The notes beneath the pieces were generated by a model. That model was not told the DNA's origin, ran no database searches, and saw only the letters and a program-made list of their open reading frames with translations. The translations under genes and the position numbers were made by a program. A DNA stretch of 64,000 nucleotides from Halobellus rarus (GTDB taxonomy: Archaea; Halobacteriota; Halobacteria; Halobacteriales; Haloferacaceae). The first letter of the stretch is position 1. Every line of letters begins with the position of its first letter. The DNA lies in NCBI RefSeq assembly GCF_024494595.1, contig NZ_JANHDI010000001.1, positions 62,001-126,000 on the forward strand. The letters are read 5' to 3'. This document shows, one piece after another, positions 43,454-52,765 of this stretch.

Positions 43454-43609
43454 ATGAGTCACGAGCGTGGTCCGGCCGTCTCCGGCGATGGAAAGACGCC
43501 CGAAACCCCTGAGAAACGGTTTCTGCGTCGACTGCGGCGGCATCTCCTCGAGTGGTCCCGTCGCTACGTCGAGATGCGCGTCGGTGCGATCGAAAATAAA
43601 AGCAATTAG
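43454..43609 (+). CDS. Basic 51-residue miniprotein
   Basis: ATG to TAG encodes 51 residues starting MSHERGPAVSGDG, with a strongly basic centre (EKRFLRRLRRHLLEWSRRY) and the end GAIENKSN. A TATA-like ttattt (43425-43430) sits 27 nt upstream, supporting a leaderless start. The basic helix is unusual in a halophile and could bind nucleic acid or the membrane surface. Third-position GC is lower than neighbours. No family recognised. The next small gene starts 26 nt downstream. Confidence 0.5.
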   Translation: MSHERGPAVSGDGKTPETPEKRFLRRLRRHLLEWSRRYVEMRVGAIENKSN

Positions 43610-43635
43610 GTGAGCGCCCGGCCCATCGTCATTCG

Positions 43636-43794
43636 ATGTCTCTTCCGCTTCATCTGGGACTGGAACATCCCAGCGCGCTGTGGATCGTTGCTGTCGCCTT
43701 CCTCGCGTTCGTCGCAGGGTTGGCCGTCAATCTGTATCGCTCGTACCGCTCGGGGGCGTCCCCGAACGGGGTCAGTGACAACGAGTCCGCTTAG
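43636..43794 (+). CDS. Single-TM 52-residue protein
   Basis: ATG to TAG encodes 52 residues starting MSLPLHLGLEHPSAL, with one membrane segment WIVAVAFLAFVAGLAVNLY and a short basic then acidic tail ending SDNESA. It overlaps the stop of the convergent UspA gene by 4 nt. It may be co-transcribed with the basic miniprotein upstream. Likely real because of the coherent TM layout and acidic tail; function unknown. Confidence 0.55.
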   Translation: MSLPLHLGLEHPSALWIVAVAFLAFVAGLAVNLYRSYRSGASPNGVSDNESA

Positions 43795-44237
43795 TCACCC
43801 GTCGTGGGGTCGCCCTGAACCGTCAGTACGGGAACCGGGGAGTGACGGACCACCCGTTCCGTGACGCTCCCGAGCAGGTAGCGGTCGATCCCCTCCCGCC
43901 CGTGAGTTCCCATCACGACGATCTCAGCGGCCGTCTCCTCGATAAGACGGAGGATCTCGTCCTGTGGGACACCCGTGACGACCGTCCGTTCGATTTCGAC
44001 CTCCGACGGGAGCTCTGCGGCGGTCTCCTCGATCGCTGCCTCGGCGCGCTCGCGCTCCGTCTCGCGCCACGCCTCCGGAGCAAGACCGCTGCTCGGGCTC
44101 TCGAATCTGTTCCGGCTATCCGCGACCGAGACCACGTTGACCACCGAGCCCGCTGTCCGGGCGAGCGATCCGGCGTGGGTCGCCGCGGCTAGGGAGGTCT
44201 CGCTCCCGTCCGTCGGTAGGAGTACCCGTTCGTACAC
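43791..44237 (-). CDS. Universal stress protein (UspA)
   Basis: 148 residues, single Usp domain starting VYERVLLPTDGSETSLAAATHA. The ATP-binding signature G-x2-G-x9-G-S is seen as GTHGREGIDRYLLGSVTE near the C-terminus, so it likely binds ATP. GTG start lies 1 nt after the stop of the upstream TSUP transporter gene, an arrangement suggesting a shared stress or ion-transport role. Confidence 0.93.
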   Translation of the reverse strand: MYERVLLPTDGSETSLAAATHAGSLARTAGSVVNVVSVADSRNRFESPSSGLAPEAWRETERERAEAAIEETAAELPSEVEIERTVVTGVPQDEILRLIEETAAEIVVMGTHGREGIDRYLLGSVTERVVRHSPVPVLTVQGDPTTGD

Positions 44238-44238
44238 G

Positions 44239-45360
44239 TCAGATCCCTCCCGCGGCCATCAGGAAGAGAGCGACTGAGATGACCGCGAACAGTCCGCCCA
44301 CGAAGGTCTTGATCGTCGACGTGCTGAGCGCGTTCGAGACGTAGGGAGCGATCTGCCCGCCGGTCACCGTCGCCGGAACCGTGAAGACGACCATGTTCCA
44401 CGGTGTCGAGGCGAGACTGAGGCTGTGACCGCCGACGAGACCGCCGCCGAACACGTGGACCAGCGAGGCCAATATCGCCGTGAGCGCGACCACGATGTGG
44501 TTTGTCCCGATGGCGATCCGAACCGGGACCTTCGTCCCGAGCATCGAGATGATTCCGAGTTCGCCGACGCCGAAGCCGGCGAGCCCCTGGAACGTCCCGC
44601 CGATGCTGTAGTTGGCGAAGCGACGGAGATATCCCTCGCGGGTGTACCGGTAGTCGTCGCCCTCGCGGTCGACACGCGTCACGTTCCCGTCTTCGTCGGT
44701 GCGAACGCCCGCGGGCCCGAGCTTTCCGGGATCGTCCGGCATCTCCGCGTGGCCGCCGTCGGTCGCGGTTTCGACGTCGCCGTCGACGGCCGGATCCGAT
44801 TCGCCTTCGGCGTCGACACTGTCGCCTGTGCTGTCTCCTTCGTGATCGAGATCGGTCTTGAACAGCAGGTAAGACGCGGCGAGGAGTGCGATACCGAGCA
44901 GCCCGTGGAAGAGCGGTTCCGGAATGACGAACGACAGGAGCGCGCCCGCAACGACGAAGGGGACTGCTCCGCCGACGAGCGCGACCGCCAGTCGCCGGTC
45001 GACGAGTCCGTACTGGATGAACGCGATCGACGAACTCGAGAGCCCGAACGCCTCGCTGATCAGCCCGACCTTCACGATCGTCGGCGGGTCCAGCGGATTC
45101 GCGAACAGCGGATACACGAAGATGAGGAAGGGCACGAAGATCGCTGAACCGCTGATCCCGACGGTGTTGACGATCGTGGCACCGAGCAGGAACGCCGGGA
45201 ACAACCACCAGTACTCCAGCCAGTAGCTCGCCCCCGCCTCGCTCGGCGTGGGAGCGCCGAAGAACACCCCGGCGATGAAAACGACTGGCGCGAGAAACAC
45301 GAAGATGTGCTGGTACCGCAGGAACGACCGCTGGACGCGGCTGTAGGGGGTTGATGTCAT
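44239..45360 (-). CDS. TSUP (TauE/SafE) family sulfite/organosulfonate exporter-like protein
   Basis: 373 residues with about eight hydrophobic segments. Landmarks: YQHIFVFLAPVVFIAGVFFG, VNTVGISGSAIFVPFLIFVY, TIVKVGLISEAFGLSSSS and FANYSIGGTFQGLAGFGVGELGIISML, typical of TSUP permeases. A hydrophilic acidic loop (about residues 175-240) interrupts the two halves. Substrate is inferred as sulfite or sulfonate but could be another anion. Followed by uspA 1 nt later. Upstream is a mini-ORF and a tandem-repeat ORF. Confidence 0.85.
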   Translation of the reverse strand: MTSTPYSRVQRSFLRYQHIFVFLAPVVFIAGVFFGAPTPSEAGASYWLEYWWLFPAFLLGATIVNTVGISGSAIFVPFLIFVYPLFANPLDPPTIVKVGLISEAFGLSSSSIAFIQYGLVDRRLAVALVGGAVPFVVAGALLSFVIPEPLFHGLLGIALLAASYLLFKTDLDHEGDSTGDSVDAEGESDPAVDGDVETATDGGHAEMPDDPGKLGPAGVRTDEDGNVTRVDREGDDYRYTREGYLRRFANYSIGGTFQGLAGFGVGELGIISMLGTKVPVRIAIGTNHIVVALTAILASLVHVFGGGLVGGHSLSLASTPWNMVVFTVPATVTGGQIAPYVSNALSTSTIKTFVGGLFAVISVALFLMAAGGI

Positions 45361-45374
45361 TGGTCTCGTAGCGT

Positions 45375-45611
45375 TCAGTCGTCGAGAATGCTCGGTCGCT
45401 GCGCGATCGAGGGATCGGCCGGTTCCGGTCGAATCGACAGCTCGGGCACGCCGGATCCCCGGGCGTCCGCATCCGCCAACTGGACGTCAGCGTCCGACCG
45501 CTGGACGTCAGCGTCCGATCTTCGAACGCCCACGTCCGATCTTCGAACGCCCACGTCCGATCTTCGAACGCCCACGTCCGTTCGCCCGGCCACGGCCCCA
45601 CGGCGACTCAT
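45375..45611 (-). CDS. Possible 78-residue repeat protein upstream of TSUP gene
   Basis: An ORF from ATG directly after a TAG stop (TAGATG) to a TGA 14 nt before the TSUP start. The middle is a tandem VGVRRSD heptapeptide repeat derived from the 21-bp DNA repeat; the end reads VPELSIRPEPADPSIAQ. Because the 21-bp unit is open in all three frames on this strand, a coding role is not proven. It may be a translated leader or a minisatellite. Confidence 0.35.
   Translation of the reverse strand: MSRRGAVAGRTDVGVRRSDVGVRRSDVGVRRSDADVQRSDADVQLADADARGSGVPELSIRPEPADPSIAQRPSILDD
45470..45595. repeat. 21-bp tandem repeat (minisatellite)
   Basis: Units start at 45491, 45512, 45533, 45554 and 45575 with period 21. 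Those at 45512, 45533 and 45554 are identical (cgtccgatcttcgaacgccc plus a). The unit at 45491 and the flanking ones at 45470 and 45575 are diverged. Located in the 5' region of the TSUP gene. No spacers. Confidence 0.92.
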
Positions 45612-45683
45612 CTACGTGATCCCCCCGAGTGCGCTCCGGCGACGTTCGTTACTGATACCGACGCCGACCGACTCTGCATACAT
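45612..45683 (-). CDS. Possible 23-residue leader peptide
   Basis: ATG at 45683 to TAG at 45612 encodes a 23-residue peptide starting MYAESVGVGISNERR. A promoter-like cttatttttcg on the minus strand (about 45709-45720) lies 30 nt upstream, the leaderless spacing. The stop touches the next ATG. Too short to be sure, but it marks where the transcript of the TSUP-uspA unit is likely to begin. Confidence 0.35.
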   Translation of the reverse strand: MYAESVGVGISNERRRSALGGIT

Positions 45684-45804
45684 CGTAGCCGCCGGATAGC
45701 GACGACCGAAAAATAAGTTTTGAGGTTCGGTTCCGTCGTGGGATCTTCTCACGTACGAAGGCGCGTCGTCGTCACGACCGCACGCGACTCCGAAGTCGCC
45801 CCCG

Positions 45805-47931
45805 TCAGGTATCTTCCGGCGGGATCCCGTCGTCGACCGAGAGGTCGGCGCCGTCGAGCGGATCCGCGCCGGGATCGACGCCGTCGTCGCCGCGGGATCC
45901 CTCGTCGTCCTCCCGGATCCCGAACTCCTGTCGGAGCTCGCGGATCCGATCGCGGATGTCGGCCGCGAGTTCGAATTCGAGGTTGTCCGCGGCTTCCCCC
46001 ATCCGCTCCTCCAGATACGCGATCTGTTCGCGCGCCTCGTCCTCGTCCGTCGGTTCGTCGGTCGGGGACCGCTCGCTCCGGTCGCCGCTTCCGGGGAGGT
46101 TCGTCTCGCCGACCGCCTTCTCGATGGTCTTCGGCTCGAAGCCGTGCTTCTCGTTGTACTCCCGCTGGATGCGCCGGCGACGCTGCGTCTCCTCGATCGC
46201 GGCGGCCATCGAATCGGTCTTCTCGTCGGCGTAGAGGACGACCTCGCCCTCGACGTTCCGCGCGGCCCGACCCATCGTCTGGACGAGCGTCGTCTCCGAG
46301 CGGAGGAAGCCCTCCTGGTCGGCGTCGAGGATGGCCACGAGCGAGACTTCCGGGATGTCGAGGCCTTCCCGGAGGAGGTTGATCCCGACGAGCACGTCGA
46401 TGTTCCCCAGTCTGAGGTCGCGGATCAGTTCGTGACGCTCCAGGGTGTCGGTCTCGTCGTGCATGTACGCCACGTCGACGCCGGACTCGTCGAGGAATTC
46501 GGTGAGGTCCTCGGCCATCCGCTTGGTGAGCGTCGTGACGAGCACGCGCTCCTCGCGTTCGATCCGCTCGTCGATCCGGTCCAGCAGGTCGTCGACCTGT
46601 CCGGTGGCGTCTGCGACCTCGATGGCGGGGTCGACGAGGTGGGTCGGCCGAACGATCTGCTCGACGATCTGCTCGGAGTGCTCCCGCTCGTAGTCGCCGG
46701 GCGTCGCCGACACGTAGAGCGTGCGGTCGGTCTTCTCCCCGAACTCCTCGAACGTCAGCGGGCGGTTGTCGTACGCCGTCGGGAGCCGGAAGCCGTTCTC
46801 GACGAGGGAGTCCTTTCGCGATTTGTCCCCGGCGTACTGCCCGCGGATCTGCGGCAAGGTCTGGTGGGACTCGTCGACGACGGTGAGGAAGTCCTCCGGG
46901 AAGTAATCCAAGAGCGTGTAGGGCGCCTCGCCGCTGTCGCGGTCGGACATGTGAACCGAATAGTTCTCGATGCCCGAGCAGTAGCCCGTCTCTCTGAGCA
47001 TCTCGATGTCGAACGTCGTCCGCTCCTCGATGCGCTGGGCGGCGACGAGGTCGCCCTGCCGCTCGAAGTACTTCACGCGGTCTTCCATCAGTTCCTCGAT
47101 CTCCGAGATCGCCTCCGCTAACTGCTCCTCGGGAATCGAGTAGTGCTCGGCGGGGTGGATCAGGGTGGCGGGCTCCTCGGAGACGACCTCGCCCGTGAGC
47201 GGATCGAGCTTCGTCAGGCGGTCGACCTCGTCGCCCCAGAACTCGATCCGGACGGCGTAGCGGCCGTACATCGGGTACACTTCGACGGTGTCGCCGCGGA
47301 CGCGGAACGTGCCCTGCTGGAAGTCGACGTCGTTGCGCTCGTAGTTCAGATCGACGAGGCGCGCCAGCAGTTCGTCGCGGTCGAGTCGCTCGTCCCGCTC
47401 GACGCGGAGGGCCATATCGGTGTAGTTCTTCGGGTCGCCCAGCCCGTAGATCGCCGAGACGCTCGCGACGACGATGACGTCGTCGCGGGTCAGCAGCGAT
47501 CGCGTCGCGGAGTGTCGCAGCCGGTCGATCTCCTCGTTGATCGACATGTCCTTGTCGATGTAGGTGTCGGTCTGTTCGACGTAGGCCTCCGGCTGGTAGT
47601 AGTCGTAGTAGGAGACGAAGTACTCGACGGCGTTGTCCGGAAAGAGGTTCTTGAACTCCTCGTAGAGCTGCGCGGCGAGCGTCTTGTTGTGGGCGATGAC
47701 CAGCGTGGGCTGCTGGAGCTCCTCGACCGTCCACGAGACGGTATTGGTCTTCCCCGAACCCGTGACGCCGAGCAGCGTCTGCTTTTCCATCCCCGATTCG
47801 AACCCCTCGACCAGTCGCTCGATGGCCTCGGGCTGGTCGCCCGCCGGCTCGAACGGGGCGTCGACGCGGAACTCCCGCTCTCCGACCGGTCTGTCGGGCG
47901 AGAGCGGACTCGACCCGGAGGTGTCGCTCAT
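45805..47931 (-). CDS. uvrB: Excinuclease ABC subunit B
   Basis: A 708-residue bacterial-type nucleotide-excision-repair helicase. Walker [11 protein letters not shown] is at about 53-62, the damage-verifying beta-hairpin is [10 protein letters not shown], and DESHQ is the DExH box. Helicase motifs [19 protein letters not shown] and QTMGRAARN follow, and the C-terminal UVR motif ([20 protein letters not shown]) binds UvrC. The C-terminal tail is acidic. Haloarchaea carry UvrABC from ancient transfer. uvrA and uvrC are not in the window. Monocistronic. Confidence 0.97.
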   Translation of the reverse strand: MSDTSGSSPLSPDRPVGEREFRVDAPFEPAGDQPEAIERLVEGFESGMEKQTLLGVTGSGKTNTVSWTVEELQQPTLVIAHNKTLAAQLYEEFKNLFPDNAVEYFVSYYDYYQPEAYVEQTDTYIDKDMSINEEIDRLRHSATRSLLTRDDVIVVASVSAIYGLGDPKNYTDMALRVERDERLDRDELLARLVDLNYERNDVDFQQGTFRVRGDTVEVYPMYGRYAVRIEFWGDEVDRLTKLDPLTGEVVSEEPATLIHPAEHYSIPEEQLAEAISEIEELMEDRVKYFERQGDLVAAQRIEERTTFDIEMLRETGYCSGIENYSVHMSDRDSGEAPYTLLDYFPEDFLTVVDESHQTLPQIRGQYAGDKSRKDSLVENGFRLPTAYDNRPLTFEEFGEKTDRTLYVSATPGDYEREHSEQIVEQIVRPTHLVDPAIEVADATGQVDDLLDRIDERIEREERVLVTTLTKRMAEDLTEFLDESGVDVAYMHDETDTLERHELIRDLRLGNIDVLVGINLLREGLDIPEVSLVAILDADQEGFLRSETTLVQTMGRAARNVEGEVVLYADEKTDSMAAAIEETQRRRRIQREYNEKHGFEPKTIEKAVGETNLPGSGDRSERSPTDEPTDEDEAREQIAYLEERMGEAADNLEFELAADIRDRIRELRQEFGIREDDEGSRGDDGVDPGADPLDGADLSVDDGIPPEDT

Positions 47932-48023
47932 CGGGAGTTCGTTGGGGGCACAGGCACTTGAGGCGGTCGGTCGGGCCGGCTTCGCGGGACCCGATCGAAG
48001 CCGGTCGACGGCCCCGACCCGGT

Positions 48024-48728
48024 CTAGACGGCGAGGTACTCGTCGACGGCGCCGGAGGATTCGATCTCTTCGGGCGTCCCCTGCTCGACGACACGACCCG
48101 TCTCGAGCACGTAGCAGTAGTCCGCGACTGCCATCGCGAGGTTCAGGTTCTGCTCGACGATGAGTACCGAAATCCCGCGGTTGTCTCGGATGCGCTTGAG
48201 CTGCTCGCCGATCTCGTGCACGATCGACGGCTGGATGCCCTCCGACGGCTCGTCGAGCAACAGATGGCTCGGATCGGCGTTGAGCGCTCGGGCGATCGCC
48301 AGTTGCTGTTTCTGCCCCCCGCTCAGCGTCCCACCCTTTGCTCCCGATTTCTCTTCGAGTGCCGGGAAGTACTCGTAGATGAACGGCGGAACGTCGGATT
48401 TCAACAGGAACTCGTCGCTGCTCGCGCTTCCGAGCCGGATGTTGTTCTCGACGGAAATCGCCCCGAAGATGTCCCGCGACTGGGGGACGTAGCCGACGCC
48501 CTTCGCGGCCATCTCGAACGGTCGCAGCGTCGAGACGTTCTCGCCGTCGAGGAACACGTGGCCGCCCTGGAGGTCGTTGAGACCCATAATCCCCCGGAGC
48601 AAGGTCGTCTTCCCGACGCCGTTGCGACCGAGGACCGCGACGATCTGGTCGGTTTCGACCTCGATATCGACGTCCCAGACGACCGTGCTTTCGCCGTAGC
48701 CGATCTGGACGTCTGAGGTCCTAAGCAT
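48024..48728 (-). CDS. urtE: Branched-chain/urea-type ABC transporter ATPase (UrtE)
   Basis: A 234-residue LivF/UrtE-type ATP-binding subunit. Walker A is [14 protein letters not shown] near residue 35, the signature [15 protein letters not shown] near residue 134, and Walker [12 protein letters not shown]. The ATG overlaps the urtD stop by 8 nt. Last gene of the urtABCDE-like operon. Substrate assigned by context as urea or short amides. Confidence 0.9.
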   Translation of the reverse strand: MLRTSDVQIGYGESTVVWDVDIEVETDQIVAVLGRNGVGKTTLLRGIMGLNDLQGGHVFLDGENVSTLRPFEMAAKGVGYVPQSRDIFGAISVENNIRLGSASSDEFLLKSDVPPFIYEYFPALEEKSGAKGGTLSGGQKQQLAIARALNADPSHLLLDEPSEGIQPSIVHEIGEQLKRIRDNRGISVLIVEQNLNLAMAVADYCYVLETGRVVEQGTPEEIESSGAVDEYLAV

Positions 48729-49485
48729 CGGCTGCCTCCCCGAGGTAGATCCGCTGTACCGTCTCGTCGTTCTCTATCTCGTCGATCGTTCCGCTGGCGA
48801 TGATTTCGCCACGATCGAGAACGGTGATGCTCTCCGAGACCTTTCTGATGAAATCCATATCGTGTTCGATGACGACGATGGCGACGTTTTCCTTCGATCT
48901 GATCTCCTCGATGAGGTCGACGGTGTCGTCCGTCTCGCCGACGCTGATCCCGGAGGTCGGCTCGTCGAGGAGCAGTAACTCCGGTTCGGCGCCCACGGCC
49001 ATCACGATCTCCAGCCACTGCTTTTCGCCGTGCGAGAGCGTGCCGACCGTCGTGTGCTGCTCGTCGTGCAGGTTCGCGATCGAGAGCAACTCCTCGATCC
49101 GGTCGCGGATGTCGCTGTCGTCGTGCGTTCGGAGCAGCTCCCACGGCGACGACGCCCGCGACCGGAACGCGAGTCGCATGTTCTCCAGGACGGTTTCGTC
49201 CTCGTAGACGCTCGTGATCTGATACTTTCGGATGATTCCGCGCTGTGCGCGCTCGTGCGGCGACACGTGCGTGACGTCCTCGCCGTCGAACGTGATCGTG
49301 CCCTCGGTCGCGGAGAGCTTCCCCGTCAGGAGGTTCTGAAAGGTCGTTTTTCCGGCCCCGTTGGGACCGATCAGAGCCTTCGTCTCGTTCGGCTGGACCG
49401 TGAAATCGACGTCGTCGACCGCGGTGAACTCGCCGAAGCGCTTTGTCAACCCCTCGGCCCGAAGCAGCGGCTCGGTGTCAGTCAT
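48721..49485 (-). CDS. urtD: Urea/amide-type ABC transporter ATPase (UrtD)
   Basis: 254 residues from the ATG at 49485; a GTG three codons upstream is an alternative. Walker A GPNGAGKTTFQNLLTG is near residue 35. The signature LSHGEKQWLEIVMAVG is characteristic of UrtD rather than LivG. Walker B is LLLDEPTSGI. The ATGACTGA arrangement gives an 8-nt overlap with urtC, the same geometry as at urtD/urtE. Confidence 0.9.
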   Translation of the reverse strand: MTDTEPLLRAEGLTKRFGEFTAVDDVDFTVQPNETKALIGPNGAGKTTFQNLLTGKLSATEGTITFDGEDVTHVSPHERAQRGIIRKYQITSVYEDETVLENMRLAFRSRASSPWELLRTHDDSDIRDRIEELLSIANLHDEQHTTVGTLSHGEKQWLEIVMAVGAEPELLLLDEPTSGISVGETDDTVDLIEEIRSKENVAIVVIEHDMDFIRKVSESITVLDRGEIIASGTIDEIENDETVQRIYLGEAADA

Positions 49486-50515
49486 CGAGCTCACCTCCCG
49501 CTCCGAGGTCGCCTCGGTTCGCGGAATCGAGGCTCGTCTGGACTCCCTCGACGGTATCGGAGAGGAGACCGACGATCCCTCGCGGCGCGCCGATCACCAC
49601 CGCGATGAACAGCACCGCGAGGCCCATCTCCCAGTAGTTGATCAGCACGTCGCTCAGCGTCGAGTTGAGATACTGGATGAGGATCGCTCCGAAGACCGCC
49701 CCGATGAGCGTTCCGCGGCCGCCGACGGCGATCCAGATGACCACCTGCGTCGACAGCACGAAGCCCAAGAGGGGCGGGGAGACGAACCCGTCGATGGTCG
49801 CGTACATACTGCCCGCGACGCCGGCCATCGCTCCGCTCAGGGTGAACACGATGAGTCGGTACCGCTGCGTGTCGTAGCCGAAGAACTCCGTCCGCTCTTG
49901 GTTCCCGCGGATCCCGCGCAGGACGCGACCGAACGCGGAGCCCACGAGCAACCGCAGGAAGAGGTACGACCCGACCAGTATCCCGAGCGCGAGGTAGTAG
50001 CTCATCGTCGCCGTCAGCTCGAAGCCGACGACCTGTATCGACGGAACCCCGTAGATCCCGTTGAAACCGCCGAGGAAGCCGACGAACTCGCCGGCGACGC
50101 TCTCGAAGATGATCGAGACGATGAGCGTCGTGATCGCGAAGTACGACCCCTTCACGTCCGCGCTGAAGAGGAACCAGCCGAGCCCGAGCGTGAGCAGCGC
50201 CGCGAAGGCGGGTGCGACGACGAACACGACCGCCGCGTCCGGGACGGCGGGAACCTCCTTCAACAGCTTCGCGGTGACGTACGCCCCCGCGCCGAAGAAC
50301 GCCGCGTGGCCGAGCGTCAACAGTCCGGTGTACCCCCACACGAGATCGATCGAGAGCGCCAGGAGCGCGAACGTGAGGTACGTCGACCACGTGGAGACCT
50401 GGTACTCCGAGACGAACAGCGGGAGCGCGACGAGCGCGAGGAGCCCCGCGAGCTTCGCGATCTCCCCCGGGGTCTTGAGATCGACCGCTGCGTCTGCCGT
50501 CGCCATTTCACTCAC
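49478..50515 (-). CDS. urtC: Urea/amide-type ABC transporter permease (UrtC)
   Basis: 345 residues, LivM/UrtC-type permease with about ten hydrophobic segments. Landmarks: YLTFALLALSIDLVWGYTGL, HAAFFGAGAYVTAKLL, and the coupling loop with ALLVGSAFGRVLRGIRGNQERTEFFGY broken across two segments. GTG start overlaps urtB stop by 8 nt; an ATG three codons later is possible. Confidence 0.9.
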   Translation of the reverse strand: MSEMATADAAVDLKTPGEIAKLAGLLALVALPLFVSEYQVSTWSTYLTFALLALSIDLVWGYTGLLTLGHAAFFGAGAYVTAKLLKEVPAVPDAAVVFVVAPAFAALLTLGLGWFLFSADVKGSYFAITTLIVSIIFESVAGEFVGFLGGFNGIYGVPSIQVVGFELTATMSYYLALGILVGSYLFLRLLVGSAFGRVLRGIRGNQERTEFFGYDTQRYRLIVFTLSGAMAGVAGSMYATIDGFVSPPLLGFVLSTQVVIWIAVGGRGTLIGAVFGAILIQYLNSTLSDVLINYWEMGLAVLFIAVVIGAPRGIVGLLSDTVEGVQTSLDSANRGDLGAGGELDD

Positions 50516-51404
50516 CCCGTTCGCCCGCGGGGATGAGCCCCTGCGGCCGGTACCGGATGATGATCAACGCGACTACTAACACCGCCGCCTGGGCGATCGA
50601 TGTGTACCCCGAGATGACCGTCCGAAACAGGTTGTCGAGACCACCGAGGAGGATCCCGCCCGCGATGGTGCCGGTGAACGTCCCGACGCCGCCGACGATG
50701 ACGACGAGGAAGGAGTCGGCGAGCCACGCGATGCCCATCGTCGAGTTGACGCTCAGCAGGGGCGCCATGATCGCGCCGGAGAGCCCCGCGAGCGCGGATC
50801 CGAATCCGAAGGTGGTCCGATCCGACACCCGCGTGTTGATGCCGACGGCCGAGGCCATCTCTCGATCCTGTATCACGGCGAGCGCCATGATACCGATGTC
50901 GGTGTAGGCGAACAGGCCGATCGTGATCGCCATCACCACGATCGTCACCACGATGATGAACGCCCAGTGAGCGGGGTAGGTCACGCCGAGCAGCGAGACC
51001 GAGCCCTCTATTGGGGGCGCGACGCTCTTTTGTGACGTCCCGAAGGCGATCGTCACGGCCTCCTGCAGCACGATCGCGATACCCCACGTCGCGAGGAGCG
51101 TGTCGAGCGGCCGATCGTAGAGCCGCCGGATGAGAGTCACCTCCATCGCGACCCCGATTAGCCCCACGACGAGTGGCGCGATCACGATACCGAGCCACGG
51201 AGAAAACCCGGCACTCTGGACGGCGTAAGCCGTGTACGCACCGACCATCATCAGCGCGCCGTGGGCGAGGTTGAGCACGCCCATCAGCCCGAAGATGATC
51301 GTCAATCCGGAGGCGACGAGGACGAGCCCCGAGATCGATGTGAGCGATATGAGTACCCGGTCGGCCAACTGTAGCGGAACGACCGATGCTATCGTTGTGA
51401 TCAT
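50508..51404 (-). CDS. urtB: Urea/amide-type ABC transporter permease (UrtB)
   Basis: 298 residues, LivH/UrtB-type permease with about eight hydrophobic segments. Landmarks: GLTIIFGLMGVLNLAHGALM, ALAVIQDREMASAVGINTRV and DSFLVVIVGGVGTFTGTIAG. Starts 23 nt after the urtA stop. Part of the operon with the substrate-binding protein first. Confidence 0.9.
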   Translation of the reverse strand: MITTIASVVPLQLADRVLISLTSISGLVLVASGLTIIFGLMGVLNLAHGALMMVGAYTAYAVQSAGFSPWLGIVIAPLVVGLIGVAMEVTLIRRLYDRPLDTLLATWGIAIVLQEAVTIAFGTSQKSVAPPIEGSVSLLGVTYPAHWAFIIVVTIVVMAITIGLFAYTDIGIMALAVIQDREMASAVGINTRVSDRTTFGFGSALAGLSGAIMAPLLSVNSTMGIAWLADSFLVVIVGGVGTFTGTIAGGILLGGLDNLFRTVISGYTSIAQAAVLVVALIIIRYRPQGLIPAGERGE

Positions 51405-51427
51405 AACATATCAGTTGTGAGCGTGGC

Positions 51428-52765
51428 TTAGACGTCCAGACAGCCCTCTGCGACGGTGATTCCCGACGGTTCTATCTGGCCGAACTCGTTCAGCACCTCG
51501 AACGTCCCGCTCTCGGCGTCGAACTCGCCGACGCGCGACTGCAGCGTCGCGTGGTGCGTTCCGGGATCCATCTCGACGGTCCCCTGTGGAGCGTCCAGCG
51601 AAATCGGATTCTCCAGCGCGGATTTGACTTCACTGCCGGACGTTGCGCCGGGTGCGTATTCGACCAGGGCGTCGCGCAGCATCAGCGGTCCCCAGTAGGC
51701 CGCCTCCGCGACGAAGTTCGGCGTCGTGTCGGTGCCGTACGCCTCCTCGTAGCTCGAAATGTAGGTGTCGTTGGCCTCGCTTTCGAGGCTCGTGAAGTAG
51801 GGGGCGGACGTCAGCACACCGTCGGCGGCGTCGCCGGCGCCCCTCGCTTCCTGTTCGCTCATGATGTTGCCGGCCCAGACCATCTCGTCGACGAGGCCGA
51901 CCGAGCCGGCCTGATTCAGCATCTCGACCATACTCGTCCCGACCGTGGTGAAGTAGACTGCGTCGGCGTCCGACGACTGGATGTCACTGAGCTTCGATCC
52001 CCAGTCGGTGAAGCCGAGCGGGACGTAGTCCTCGGCGACGATCTCGCCGCCGTTCTCCTGGACGAAGTCGTCGACGACCGCGTTGGTCGTGTGCGGCCAC
52101 ACGTAGTCCGATCCAATGAGGTAGAAGGAACTGACGTCGTACTCCTCCATCAGCCACGGGAGGTACGGCTGGATCTGCTGCTTCGGGACGGCACCGTTGA
52201 AAAAGACCCATTCGAGGCTCTCCTGCGGGACGTTGATCTCCCCGCTGAACCCCTCTGCGCCCTCGATCTCGCGACAGACGCCGCCCTCGTAGAGGGTCGG
52301 GTAGAACAGCGGGACCTCGTTTCCGACGTAGATCTCGGTGATGGCGTTCCGCATCGCGCTGGTGTACGCCCCGAAGACGACGCTACACCCGTCGCGGTTG
52401 ATGAGCTGTCTCGACTTCTCGATCCCCGTTTGGGGATCCGACGCCGTGTCGGCCTTCACGAGTTCGATCTCGCGGCCGTCGATCCCACCGGCGTCGTTGA
52501 TCTGCTGGACCGCGAGTTCCGTGGAGTTCATCATCGGACGACCGATGACCTCCGTGCTCCCACTCAGCGCGTACAACGCGCCGACCGTCAGCGGCTCGTC
52601 GCTGCCACCCGAATCGCTACTCTCCTCGGTGTCTGTACTACCGCCTGAAGACCCGCCACCAGTACATCCGGCGATCCCGGTGATCCCCGCCAATCCGGCC
52701 ATCTTGAGTGCACTGCGGCGGTTGAGTGTACGATCGCGTCCTGATCTGGAACTTTCGTCGTCCAT
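51428..52765 (-). CDS. urtA: Urt/FmdD-like periplasmic-type substrate-binding lipoprotein
   Basis: 445 residues. Twin-arginine signal (NRRSALKMAGLAG) with lipobox IAGC at about residue 33, then a Gly/Ser/Asp linker. The binding domain begins TVGALYALSGSTEVIGRP. The UrtA-type segments VFGAYTSAMRNAITE and FYPTLYEGGVC are clear. This family includes urea binders, FmdD (short amides) and the AmiC sensor. Start at MDDESSRSG is set by a TATA-like stretch upstream; a longer frame adds a hydrophobic, cysteine-bearing extension that is not a signal. Divergent neighbour is amiE. Confidence 0.9.
   Translation of the reverse strand: MDDESSRSGRDRTLNRRSALKMAGLAGITGIAGCTGGGSSGGSTDTEESSDSGGSDEPLTVGALYALSGSTEVIGRPMMNSTELAVQQINDAGGIDGREIELVKADTASDPQTGIEKSRQLINRDGCSVVFGAYTSAMRNAITEIYVGNEVPLFYPTLYEGGVCREIEGAEGFSGEINVPQESLEWVFFNGAVPKQQIQPYLPWLMEEYDVSSFYLIGSDYVWPHTTNAVVDDFVQENGGEIVAEDYVPLGFTDWGSKLSDIQSSDADAVYFTTVGTSMVEMLNQAGSVGLVDEMVWAGNIMSEQEARGAGDAADGVLTSAPYFTSLESEANDTYISSYEEAYGTDTTPNFVAEAAYWGPLMLRDALVEYAPGATSGSEVKSALENPISLDAPQGTVEMDPGTHHATLQSRVGEFDAESGTFEVLNEFGQIEPSGITVAEGCLDV

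Noticed and set aside
45470-45595. Possible CRISPR array
   Set aside because: The 21-bp units abut with no spacers, and no cas gene is near; it is a minisatellite. The same holds for 36165-36290.
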